A DNA stretch of 64,000 nt from Cyanoderma ruficeps (taxonomy: Eukaryota > Chordata > Aves > Passeriformes > Timaliidae), in the NCBI GenBank assembly GCA_008694505.1, contig VZDJ01007749.1, positions 4,926,941-4,990,940 on the forward strand, given 5' to 3'. This document shows positions 50,701 to 61,157 of this stretch, piece after piece (position 1 is the stretch's first letter; each line of letters opens with the position of its first letter). A program made the position numbers and the translations under genes. The notes below the pieces were generated by a model that saw only the letters and a list, made by a program, of their open reading frames with translations, was not told the origin of the DNA and did not search any database.

Positions 50701-52436
50701 ATTTTTGGCTGCTTGAGAGCCCTCACAGAAATCAGTAAGATGTCCAAAAGGTCTGAGAATTTGAGGGAGAAATGCTTGTGAAGCTGAGCAATTTTGTGAA
50801 TTGCAGCTGGCTTCACGGAATTTTTAGACGAAGAACAAAAAATGCAAGGCAGTCTCTTGTGTGCTTATTTAATGTAATTAATTAATGCATTTTGAACTAC
50901 TCTTTTTTGGTGCAAAGGGATCTTAATTATAGCATAAAATCCAGATGTAATTGAGGTAGAAGATCTTCATGTAAATGAAAAGATAAGCTGCTGTGTTTGA
51001 AACTGAAGGGAAGAAGAAATGCCCTGTTGTAAGGTCACAGTTTGTGTGGGTTGGAGTCTCAGCTGATTTGTGTTAAATGTTAACTCACACAGAGAGAACA
51101 TGCTCAGGTACTTGTGTAGCACATGAACCAGCATTGCTGTCCGGGGTGAGGCTGTAATGCAGTGACAATGAGGGCAACTTGCTTATTTTTGTGACTTAAA
51201 AGATCCATTCCAACAATTGCCTGAAAATGCTACAAATGAAGAGCTTTGTAGAGAAAGCTCATGGATTTAGCTGTGCTCAAGCAGAACTCCTGTGTCCAAG
51301 ACCTTCCTGCAGCCTATAGCAGGCTAATCTTCCAAAAAAAATCAACAGCTTTGGGCTTTCCTCAGTGATCTGAATATACGTGGAGGCAAGAGCACCTCTT
51401 TCTTAGTTAACATAAGAATGCAACCAGAATTTGTTTACTAGGGCAAAATTTCCTACATCTCTGTACAAGTCACAGACCAGGATTCCAAAGCAGCACTTTT
51501 AGTCTCATTTTGCTCGGGTTTGAAGGCATCACTTCTTGTGGTATGCTTTGACCTAACATGATCTGATTCACGCATGAAAGCCCCCTGTAATTCCCTGGGC
51601 TATTTCACCTTCTGAGCTTTACTTAACTCCTCTCCCTTCCCAAGCAAAGCCTGCAGCAGCTTCCAGCCTGCTCCGAGTTACCACAAGCATGGTCAACCCA
51701 AAAGGACCATTATGAGGTAGGAATCCCTATGCTTTGGAGGGATAGGAGCCACATATCTGCTTTCAGCTGTCCTCTGGACACTCCATCTGTTCCACATTAT
51801 GGAGAAGAATGTGAAGTTAATGATGGTTTTTGTGAAATGAATCTTGTAATGTGTCTGTTTTAAAACTCCTTTTGAGTTTTCATGATGAAGTTAAGAGATG
51901 GAAGGGCAATTGCACAGCAGCTTTATCAGAATAAATAACTGGCTTCCTTTGGTTTTAAAGCCAAAATTAAACTGATAAAAGCAAACCTCACCTCTACAAT
52001 GGCAGACTGACTTTGGTATTATATTTTCTTGGGATTTGGTTCAGAATAATGGTCTGTAAAACATGATTATATGGTAATTCCTTTTAAAAAAATACATTCC
52101 CTGCCTTTGTAGATCAATGACTTGTTCTTTTCTCAGGACAAATGCTGCTGAATTCATACAGGGTTTTATCAATTTTTTAGCATTATAACCTCACCACCTT
52201 CTTGCTAAAGCCCCATTTCTTTTCCTGCTCTTGTTCTCAGCCATTACCGCAGAGGAGAACACAAGGATTGCCCTTACTGCTGGGTTTTGGGAACAGACTT
52301 GCAACCTTGCATAGATTCTCACTCAGTTGTACATTTTTCACCTTATCCATCACCTCTTGTGGAAAGAGATGGGTGTCTTATCTTCCTAGCATTTTTTATC
52401 TGAACATGTTTTTACCAACACATCAGCTCATATTTG

Positions 52437-53434
52437 TAGAATCACAGTATCCTAGGATGGTTTGGGTTGGAAGAGACCTTAAAGACCATCTAGTTCCAAC
52501 CCCCTGCCTTAGGCAGGGACACCTTCCACTACACCAGGTTGCTCAAAGGCCCACCTAAACTGGCCTTGAGCACTTCCAGGGATGGATGCCAAAATCCAGG
52601 TGCAGGACCTTACACTTGGCCTTGTTGAGCTTCATAAGGTTCACATGGGCTCAAGCCTGTCAAGGTCCCTGTGGCGTCCCTTCCCTCCAGCATGCTGACA
52701 GCACCACTCAGCTCGTGTCCCCAGCAAACGTGCTGAGGGTGCACTCCATCCACAGTCCCTGTCACTGACAGAGGTGTCAGACAGTATCAGTCCCCATACT
52801 GACCCCTGAGGAGCACCACTCATCACTGGTTTCCACTTGGACATTGATCTGCTGACCACAACTCTTAGAGAGTGACCATCCAGCCAATTCCTTATCCACC
52901 AACTGTGAACTTCACCAGACTGCCATGATTTCTCCAATACGATGGATAGTGGCTTAGCCACTTCATCCACTGGTGCCCTCAGGACTCATGGATGCATCTC
53001 ATGGATTTGTACACCTTCACATTCCCCTCTGGTACCTGTTCTTCCCTTACACTGTGTGGTTCTCCATTCCTCCAGTGACTGCCCTTGCCTTCTGTGACTT
53101 GCTTGGTGTGGCTGGAGCCCCTGCTGGTGAAAATGGAGGCAAGAAGACCTCACCCTTCTCCATGTCCCACCTGGGTAAACAGGTCTTCCATTTCCTTCTG
53201 GAGATGGCCCACATTTTCCTTGGTTTTTCTTTTATCATCAATGTACCTATAGAAGCTTTTTTTGTTCTCCTTGACGTCCCTGGCCAGGTTTAATTCCATC
53301 AGGGTTTTGGCTTCCATAATCTGATCCCTGGCTACGATTTTGTCTATATTCATCCCAGGCTACCTGTTTCTACTTCCACCCTCTGTAGGTTTCCCTTTTC
53401 TGTTTGAGTTTGTCCAGGAGCTCCTGGGGGGGTT
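52437..53434 (-). mobile_element. CR1 LINE, about 1 kb, internally deleted
   Basis: The minus-strand element begins (3' end) with the tail tttgggttggaagagacctt and the caaccccctgcc segment, and continues through reverse-transcriptase remnants: WIRNWLDG and SGAPQGSVWG near 52750-52910 (family IxNWLxG and GVPQGSVLGP), and an upstream segment with [15 protein letters not shown] near 53250-53300. Several frameshifts and stops are present. The junction near 52583-52595 joins 3' UTR directly to reverse-transcriptase sequence, so several hundred bases are missing. It is inactive. Confidence 0.93.
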
Positions 53435-56400
53435 TACTGATGATTTTATGAATAGACCAACCCTATCAGATACTAATGGTTATGGCTGCTACCAGTTTAG
53501 GATGATTTCAAACCATGAACAGGTAAGCAATGGAAGGGTTTTATTTCTTTGCAGATGTGCCAATACCCTAGTACAGTTGTTTTGATAATAATAATAATTT
53601 AAAACATTGCAAAGCTGGCATTTCCTCTTCACCCACTGATGTAGTCACAGCAGAATGAATGGATCATTGTTAGAAGAGTCATTTCCCTGCACAAAGCAAC
53701 CTCTATTCACAACTGGAAAGTTAGAAATATTCACCCAGTCATGACAATTAAATAAAATGCTTGTTTGAGCATCTCTTTGGGTTACAAATCATTCTGTCTC
53801 CAATTGGTGCTACCTGTCCTTTATTATAAATCTACAGAATCTTTGACTAACAACAACTCTAGTGGAAACAGTCCCGTGAAATATGATTTCTGTTTCCATG
53901 TTCAGAAGCAAAGAGCAGTTGTTTGTACCTTGAATAAAGATATCAGTCCTGTGCGCAGGACTAGAGACATGGGAGGGAGCTTAGAACAAAATCACAAAAT
54001 GTTAGTGGAAGCTTTTGAGAAACTGAGCTATGGGAACAATGAAAAATTTTGTTTATTGACAGAGAGCAGTTAATATTTTTGGGATAGCTGATGTCTGAAA
54101 AAAAAAGTCTGTGATGTCTGTGATAAAATCTACAGCTATTTAGTAAAGAAAAAACCCAAGGAAGATAGAATTTATCTAGACACAGTAAGCCCAAGAGAAA
54201 CAAGGGAAGTTTTACAAAGAAGCACTTCTGACAGTAAAATGTATTCCAGACAGTAAAAAGTTGCTTTTTGAAAACTCTGGAAAAAGCCTGGTGGGGAATT
54301 TTTATTGGTCTTTTCCTCACTCTACTTATTTACACTCTCCAGAAGATGAATCCTTTCTTATTAATGAGTAAGAAAGCCCAGCATTCAGCAAGGATTTGAA
54401 TGTAGAGTCTCCAGCAGTACTTTTTAATGAGTGAAATTCTTGGAAAGCAGTCAGTTGACCGTAGTAGCTGAATTCCTGACTGCAGCACAGTAGTCAGTGT
54501 CAAACACTCAGGATGAGTTGTTTAGAAATAAACCTGTGACACAGGAAATAGGGTATGAGGTGGTTCTGTGCTGTCTGAGGGTGGAAGGAGCTGGAGAAAA
54601 TCCATCACTGTTTATGTTGCTGTTTCTGTGACACATGGGAGCTGAACTAACAGAGGAAGTGGAGAATAAATAAATACTCAGCAGAGAGAGTGATTATGGT
54701 GAAGATACAGATCCTTAGTCCTGGAAGTGTGACTTAGGGCCAGCTGCAAGGAATTCCTTCTCATTGATTTTATAGAGTATATCTACATTCTGAAATAGTT
54801 TCTAACTAGTTATAGTAATAATAATGGTATGTGTTAGTGTTGTAATCTCTTAAGAGTTCATTTCTTCACGTCTTTTTATAGAAACATTAATTCTTTTGGC
54901 AAAAAAAATTGTGATGTTCTTTCTAAAATACTGAGGAAGAATATTTTTGCAACTGCTGCTTTGTATATTTTGGGTCTCATGCATGATTTATCACTTACTA
55001 AATTTGAAATCCAAATTATGGAACTGGCTATAGCTATTGCGAGAAAGCAGAATCTGCACTGCTGGAAAAGGGCTTATCATCTGACTAAGCTGCAACCTTT
55101 CTTGGAACAATATTTGTATTGTAGGTTACTAACTCCTTTGCAATCCACAGGTGCTCACTCACAATAGCAAAAGTGTTGTAATTAATCTATGATTGGGACA
55201 TTATTTTTACTGCAAGTTGTTCCGACTTTGCAGTCAATGGAAACTAACCAGCTATAGTAGAAGTGTTGTCATTCATCTATAACTGGGACAGTACTTCCAT
55301 CGTAAGTTATTCCAACTTTGTAGTGAATGAAAACTTACCAGCAATAGTAAGTGTGTTGTCATTCATCTAAAATAGAAGGGAGGAGAAAGGAGAAAGATGG
55401 ACAAAGTGCAGAACATATTTTCAACGGAGTCTGAATAAAATAACCCCAGGGTAATGCAAGGTAACATTAAATTGGTGAAATTCAGCACAGGCTTCCATCT
55501 GAAAGGCTACACCATTTCCTTTGGCATCTGCCTTCCTAATCTCAGACAGGATGAAGGAGTAGAGTGCAGTGAATGTGCTCTGGTGAAGAAACCTCTGCTG
55601 GGGTTGTAGAAGCTGCTTGCAGAGCTCAGTGCACTTTTACGTAGAGTGCACTGAGCACCAGATAAGTAATACCTGAGTATTTTAAAGGTGGCTTAGACAT
55701 CAGAGACTGCAGTGTAGACATCCCATACGTAGCTCTTCTAGGCAAGAAGCCTGCCCTTTTTTATGCCACAAGAGCACTGCAGGCACTTAACGATTATTAA
55801 TAATAACTAATTAATAATGGCCCAAATCCTTGGCTGTGATTGAGGACCTCAGAGAATAACTCATCTAGAGTTGTAAGAAAAGATGGCTCAAAAGAATCTT
55901 AACCAAATCCTGGGCCAGCTTTGTGCCTGGACTTTGCCCCAGCAAAAGATAAAGCAGCAGAGTACAATTTGTTCCAAGACAAGGGAGAGAGGAGGACATA
56001 ATGAATACATTTTATTAGTAACACATAAGAAGAATGCAGAGTGGTAGCAAATAAGACTATTAGGGGATAAGAGTATAAAATTAGATGGAAAGGAAGAGAT
56101 GAGATTGGTCAATTGCACTGGTCCTAAATCAACATTTCATCTCAGAAACCACAGAAGTCGGCAGCTGAGTGGAGGTGAATGAAAGACAAGGGTCAAAACA
56201 ACCATCATAGTTTATCTGAGTGTCAGAAAAGCATTTTTACACTAAGTACACAACACATCGATTTACATTTGATCGACAGTACTTACACAAAAAGAGACTT
56301 CAACCCTCGCTGAATAGCCTGCAGCACAATACAAATTCTTTTCATGGTAAACCTAGGGGGGGAAAAACAATCCCTTTTTATACAAGGAATTTTCATTTAA

Positions 56401-57560
56401 ATATTTGAGTCTACTGGGAATAGCCTGAAAGACACATACCATACTCCTGACTCACATCTACAGAGGCTTGTGGTTTGATGTGCTGGTGCTATTTGCCGGT
56501 GTGGGGGGCACTTTTAGGAACCTCGGTGGGAAGAAACACAGTGGAAAGCTTCAGCTGCTGTTTTCATTCCGCTTTGGAGGTGACTGGTGGGACATCTAGG
56601 TGTTGTTTACTTGTGTAACAAGCAGCAGGGTATGCTAGTAGGAAGACCAAGTTTCACCTTTAGGAGTCAAAGGACTGTGTTTGATAGCAAAAGATTTGCT
56701 TCCTTTGCTGGTGATGTTGTTTGCCTTTTTTACAACAGAATAAAAATAATATTCCTTTAAGAAAATACCTTCTTGGCTACTGCTGTTGTTATCTGCTGAG
56801 TCATGCCAATAATTGTTTATTTTAGCATTCCTAGAAAATTTTAGAGATAGTTTACTCCCCCTTCCCCAGAAGGCCGTTAGGAAAAACTGTGTAATTTCAG
56901 AAATAAAATAAAACTATAAAACTATGGAGTTTCTACTTGAAAGCATTTCCTTTAAAGGTCTGCTATGCAACACTTCAGCAGTCGGCTGACTCATGGCAAC
57001 CTGAAATTGAAAATGACTTGGGGTTGAGGGAAAGCAAGAAGAGGACAGGAAGAATTATACTAGCCAGTATACTTTAACTATCTATATAATAGTTGGATCT
57101 TCATTTTGTTCAGCTAACCATGACCTCACAGAATTGGTTCAGGCATCAGCTCTGTGTCTGGTCCAGAGCAGAAGATGTATTTATAAATTAGATTAACATA
57201 ATCACTGATGAGAATAATATGGTCAATTACTTAATTCGCTTCTGTTTTGATAATCTTCAATGCTACCAGAAGCACACTGTCAGAGCTACTTTCTTTTAGT
57301 CCACCATTTTTGGAAAGCCCTTCAGTATCTCTGGAGACAAAGCTCGTGCTTTGTTGTTGCAACTCTCTCGCTTTCTATTATATAGCAAATATAATTATAA
57401 TATGCTATTACATAGCAAATTGTGTTTTCTTTCTATACTAGTTCTATAGAAAATAATCCAAGCAAGTGAAATAAAACATCTTTTCTTACGTACTCAAAAC
57501 CCAAACTCTGGATGTATTAAGTGAAAGGAACAATAACCCTCAAAAAGACAAAACCACCAG
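53435..57560. other. SRP9-ENAH intergenic sequence, right part
   Basis: No gene is supported. It includes a short ATA microsatellite near 53585-53600 and the 90-bp tandem repeat listed separately. The rest is AT-rich and unrecognised. Confidence 0.5.
55103..55372 (+). repeat. Tandem repeat, three 90-bp units
   Basis: The words gggaca (55195 and 55285), and gttgt followed by cattcatct or aattaatct (55175, 55265 and 55355), recur with an exact 90-bp period. The second and third units are similar; the first is more diverged. I do not recognise the unit. Confidence 0.85.
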
Positions 57561-57561
57561 A

Positions 57562-59780
57562 AAAAACCCACTTTCCCCTTCTTCAGAAACTTCTTTGACT
57601 GTATCCTGCATTATGTTATTTACAGTCATTGAAGAAGGCCAAAAGTAATCTTGCATATGAGCTGCTGTCCTAGGACACTGACTTTTGTAAGACGTGAAGA
57701 TCTCAGCTACTTTTTCGTTTCTAAAGAAACAAAGACTGGAATGTGGGAGATTGTTTCAGAGAAGACAGGGGAAATCTCACTGTGAGATAAAGGATTACTC
57801 TGCTTTTTGAAGCTTTTGGATTCCCTGAATGTCTCCAGAACATTAGAACACCATGCATCCTTCTTATGACCCTGTATCAAGGGTGATCCATACTGATGAG
57901 ATGTGATGGGATCCGCTGGGTTTAGCGGGAGTAGCCTCCCAAGCCTCTTACATTTGGCTGATATGAAACAGGAACGCATTCTCTTCTGGTGTATGCCTGG
58001 GTGAGCCATTTCTGTAGCATTCAGAAAGCCTTCATTAGTCAGGTTGTTTGGAGAGGAGGCACACCACCCTGCTCAACCTGAGCTGGCTTAGCTTTGGAAA
58101 CATCTGAATTCCAGTCCTCAGTTGCAGCTGAGCAGCAGAAAATGCAAGAGGGAAGAATGCAAAGTGGTTTGGGGGTATTCTGAGCTGCTTGGATCCAGAG
58201 GAAGAAGGACATGAACGCTTGGACACTGATTAGAAGAACTACTACGTGGCTCTGCCTCATAGGTTGTCATGGGCCTCAGGTTATTAGTGTGACACCACCA
58301 GCTAAGAAGGCTTTCTGCCACATTGGTTTTGTCATTGCCAGAGGAAGGGAGAGCAGTGGGAGAGGATGCAGAGGGCATTGACATCCATGCTGTGCTGCTG
58401 GAGGATCCTATCAGCAAGAAAGGTGACAGCACAGGCACACTAAGTGACTTGGACACAGGAGACACCGAGTTATTACAGCTTGGGAGCATGTGGTCTTCTA
58501 CGAGAGTGGGCAGATTTCTCAATGCATAATTCAGTACCATAAACATGTACACAACACTAACTCATTCTTCTGCTAGACTACTTTAATTTCTTGACAATAA
58601 CCTCACTAAATTGACCTGGAAAGAAAGAGGCATTCAATGTTTATAATTTGATTTCTGCCCTATATAATTTTGGCTCTCCTCCTCCTCATGTAGCTGCTAA
58701 TATGAGTTACTGCAGATTTAGTATTTTGTTACAGATTAATTCAATGGGATTTTTGACTAAGCTAGCATCCAAAATGACTTTGCACTTGGTGACATCTGCG
58801 ATGCCAGCATGCAAAATGATTCTTCTGGCATTTTTACAAGTTCTATTGTACCACTGAGTAGGTCTTGAGAAATCCAGCTATGACCATATCTGATTTGGCT
58901 AAGAACACCAAGTAATATAACACAAATAGCGATAATAGTTATTTTGCAGGAGTAACAGCTTCTGGCTATTTTCATTCCCTCTCAGGCAGACCTGGAGCCC
59001 AGGCATACTGTCAGTGTTTTTTATATACCTGTCACAGCCAAAATTCTCTTAGGTTTGACTAATAAGACCAGACAGTTGCATCAGGACAGTCACGTTATGA
59101 TCCTGATTTTTTCTGTTATAGAACAACTGATATCTTTGAACAAAATCCTCCTTGTTCTGTCTCTGCCATTCCTTCTACTGATGCACTTGCTGAAGCCCAT
59201 TAGACATATATCTTAGATGTATCTATATAGATACAGAGATATATTAGATACAGATTTTAACATTTCTGCTTGGCTGCCTTCAAGAGACTTTTCACTGCCA
59301 GAATGGCTTTCTTTCCAAACCTTTTATTTGGAAGATGTTCTGGTGATAGGAAGCCCAGATCTTAGAAAATTCATTATGCCTTAAGAACTGAAGTCCACTG
59401 CCAGTCATTAGAGTCCTCAGCATTTGCTGAAAGCAATTAAGGTAATTTTATTTACCAGATTCAATTGTGTCCCCTTTTCAGACTGTCTTTACATTGTTGA
59501 CAAAGGTACACAATTTTTAAGATCACGTTGTCGCTTTTCTTCTGATTACTCATCTGCATTTTGTGATTCACCTCTACTGCAACATTTTCATTGACATCAT
59601 CCCTACGCCAGTAAAAACATGTTTTCTTACTAAACTATTCTTCATCAGCTTCAGTTGCAGAGCCTGTCCTTGTTCCCGAGTTATTGTTTTCTGACAATTG
59701 GCCATTTTTTTAAAATTGATTACTTCATCTCTTACTGTGCTACTGACACCATTAATTGACAGTGAGTGACTCCGCCTCAC
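57562..59780 (-). pseudogene. Possible decayed gene, unrecognised (broken coding-like segments)
   Basis: Several minus-strand open segments in changing frames follow one another: 59574-59780, 59464-59634 (overlapping, another frame), about 58709-58858, 58118-58552, 57707-58066 and about 57562-57728. They look protein-like, with basic and polar mixtures, a CQQCKD motif near the end of the second segment and a serine-rich fourth segment. Stops and frame changes separate them. I cannot name a family, and no poly-A tail or clear exon set is visible. In AT-rich DNA, open runs of 60-100 codons can also arise by chance. Confidence 0.22.
59218..59235. repeat. 18-bp perfect palindrome
   Basis: The sequence tgtatctatatagataca is its own reverse complement. 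It lies in an AT-rich stretch with further atctatata-like words. Confidence 0.85.
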
Positions 59781-61026
59781 TGATCAAGGAAGAGGTGGCA
59801 TCAAATAGCTGAGACTCGTGGCAAAATCCCCTCAAATGTGTGGAACCTACATCAGAAATACATACATATATATTTAAAATTCTTCACTTTTTTATGTCTA
59901 AAAGTCTAGACACGTATAAAGAAGATGCTTACTCATTTGTTTCTCATGTACATTTTTACTACTAGACCCTAGAAAACACTAGGATTCATTACTGAAAAAT
60001 GAATTTGGAGGTGCAAAAGCACCAAGATGGCTTAACGGCATTGGAAGTTGCTCGTCACTTCATTTAACCGAGACGAAAGAGAACGGGTATTCGTTCACTC
60101 GCTAGTTGACAGAAAGGAGCAGAACACGAGTTGGGGTAAAGTTACTTGTACGGTGTGCTGGGTCCGCTGCGGGTACCGAAAGCAGAACGTAAATCTGCAC
60201 TTAGGACAGGCGCGGGGCTACGGAAAGATGCAGAAAGAACATTCCTGTATTCCTGAAAAAGGCTTAGGCCACTGGCTTCGGGGCCACAGAGGGGCCGCTG
60301 CCCACAGTGCTGTCGCCTGTCGGTACCTGCCGGGCTCGGGCAGGGGGCTCGGGGGCTGCGTGTTCCCTCCCGCACCGGCAGCGCTGCACCGGGCGAGGGT
60401 TCCCCGCCGGACAGAGCCCGGCGCAGGCAGCGCGGGGCCGAGCGGGGAAGGGTCTGCGGATGGGCGGAGGTGTTCACACGCCGGGAGGCGCCGGGCTCTA
60501 CCGGCCGGGACGCGGCTCTCCGGGAACCCATCCCGTCCCTCCGCTCCGGGGCGACTCGCAAGGCCGCCGGCGAAGAAGCTGCCGCGGGCGGGCGGTTCTC
60601 CCGAGGAGGAGCCAACGCCTCACCTGCGGCCGCCCCGTCCCTCCACCCCCGCCACCCCCGCCACCCCGCGCCGGAGCCGCCGAGCCCCAGCGAGCCGCCT
60701 GGGCACAGCGCGGCGGTGGGCGCGGCCTCCGCCGCCCGCCCCTTCCTCCCTCCCTCCTTCCTCCTCCCTCCCGCCGCTCCCGCGCCCCCCTCCCCTCCCC
60801 TCTCCCCGCTCCCGCGGCCCCGCCGGTGTCTCCGGCCACCCCCGCGCTGCCCCCGCCCGCTCTCGTTCTCCTCCTCCTCCTCCTTTCCCCCCGCCCTTCC
60901 CGCGCGGTGGTTCGCTCCTCCCCGCCCCTTTCCCCCACCTCTCCCGTCCCCTCCCACCCCCGGCTCCCCGCGGTGGTCTGGCCCGGCCCGGCGGCGGAGG
61001 GAGCGGCGGAGAGGGCGGGCGGCGCT

Positions 61027-61075
61027 GCCGGGCGGGGGTCTCGCTCTCCGGGGGTCTCGCTCTGCGGGGACGCGG
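61027..61075 (+). repeat. 16-bp tandem duplication in the ENAH leader
   Basis: The unit cgggggtctcgctctc is followed at once by the near-identical cgggggtctcgctctg, then cgggg, about 80 bp before the ENAH start codon. It is probably within the 5' UTR. Confidence 0.8.
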
Positions 61076-61152
61076 CGAGCGGCGGAGCGGGGCAGGGGAG
61101 ACAGCGCAGCGAGCGAGGCAGCGGGAGCGGCCCCCCGACCGCGGGCAGCACC

Positions 61153-61157
61153 ATGAG
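61153..61157 (+). CDS. ENAH: Protein enabled homolog (Mena), start of CDS in exon 1
   Basis: ENAH is an Ena/VASP actin regulator that binds proline-rich ligands through its EVH1 domain and promotes filament elongation at lamellipodia and filopodia. Only the first five coding bases are here: gcaccATGAG followed directly by the donor gtgagc, so codon 2 is split in phase 2. Ena/VASP genes typically place Met-Ser in exon 1 and begin the EVH1 domain in exon 2, so the arrangement fits. The call relies on this structure, the CpG island and synteny: in human 1q42, ENAH is the divergent neighbour of SRP9, with EPHX1 beyond. The rest of the gene lies right of the window after a long intron. Confidence 0.75.

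Larger units (their letters stand above)
35401..52436. other. SRP9-ENAH intergenic sequence, central part
   Basis: This 17 kb contains no recognised gene. It has a 19-bp perfect tandem duplication (36735-36772), a purine-rich tract (about 44190-44405), an alternating dinucleotide hairpin (about 44735-44775), an A run near 47357 and an 11-bp G run near 49580. Open frames are short and unrecognised. Confidence 0.5.
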
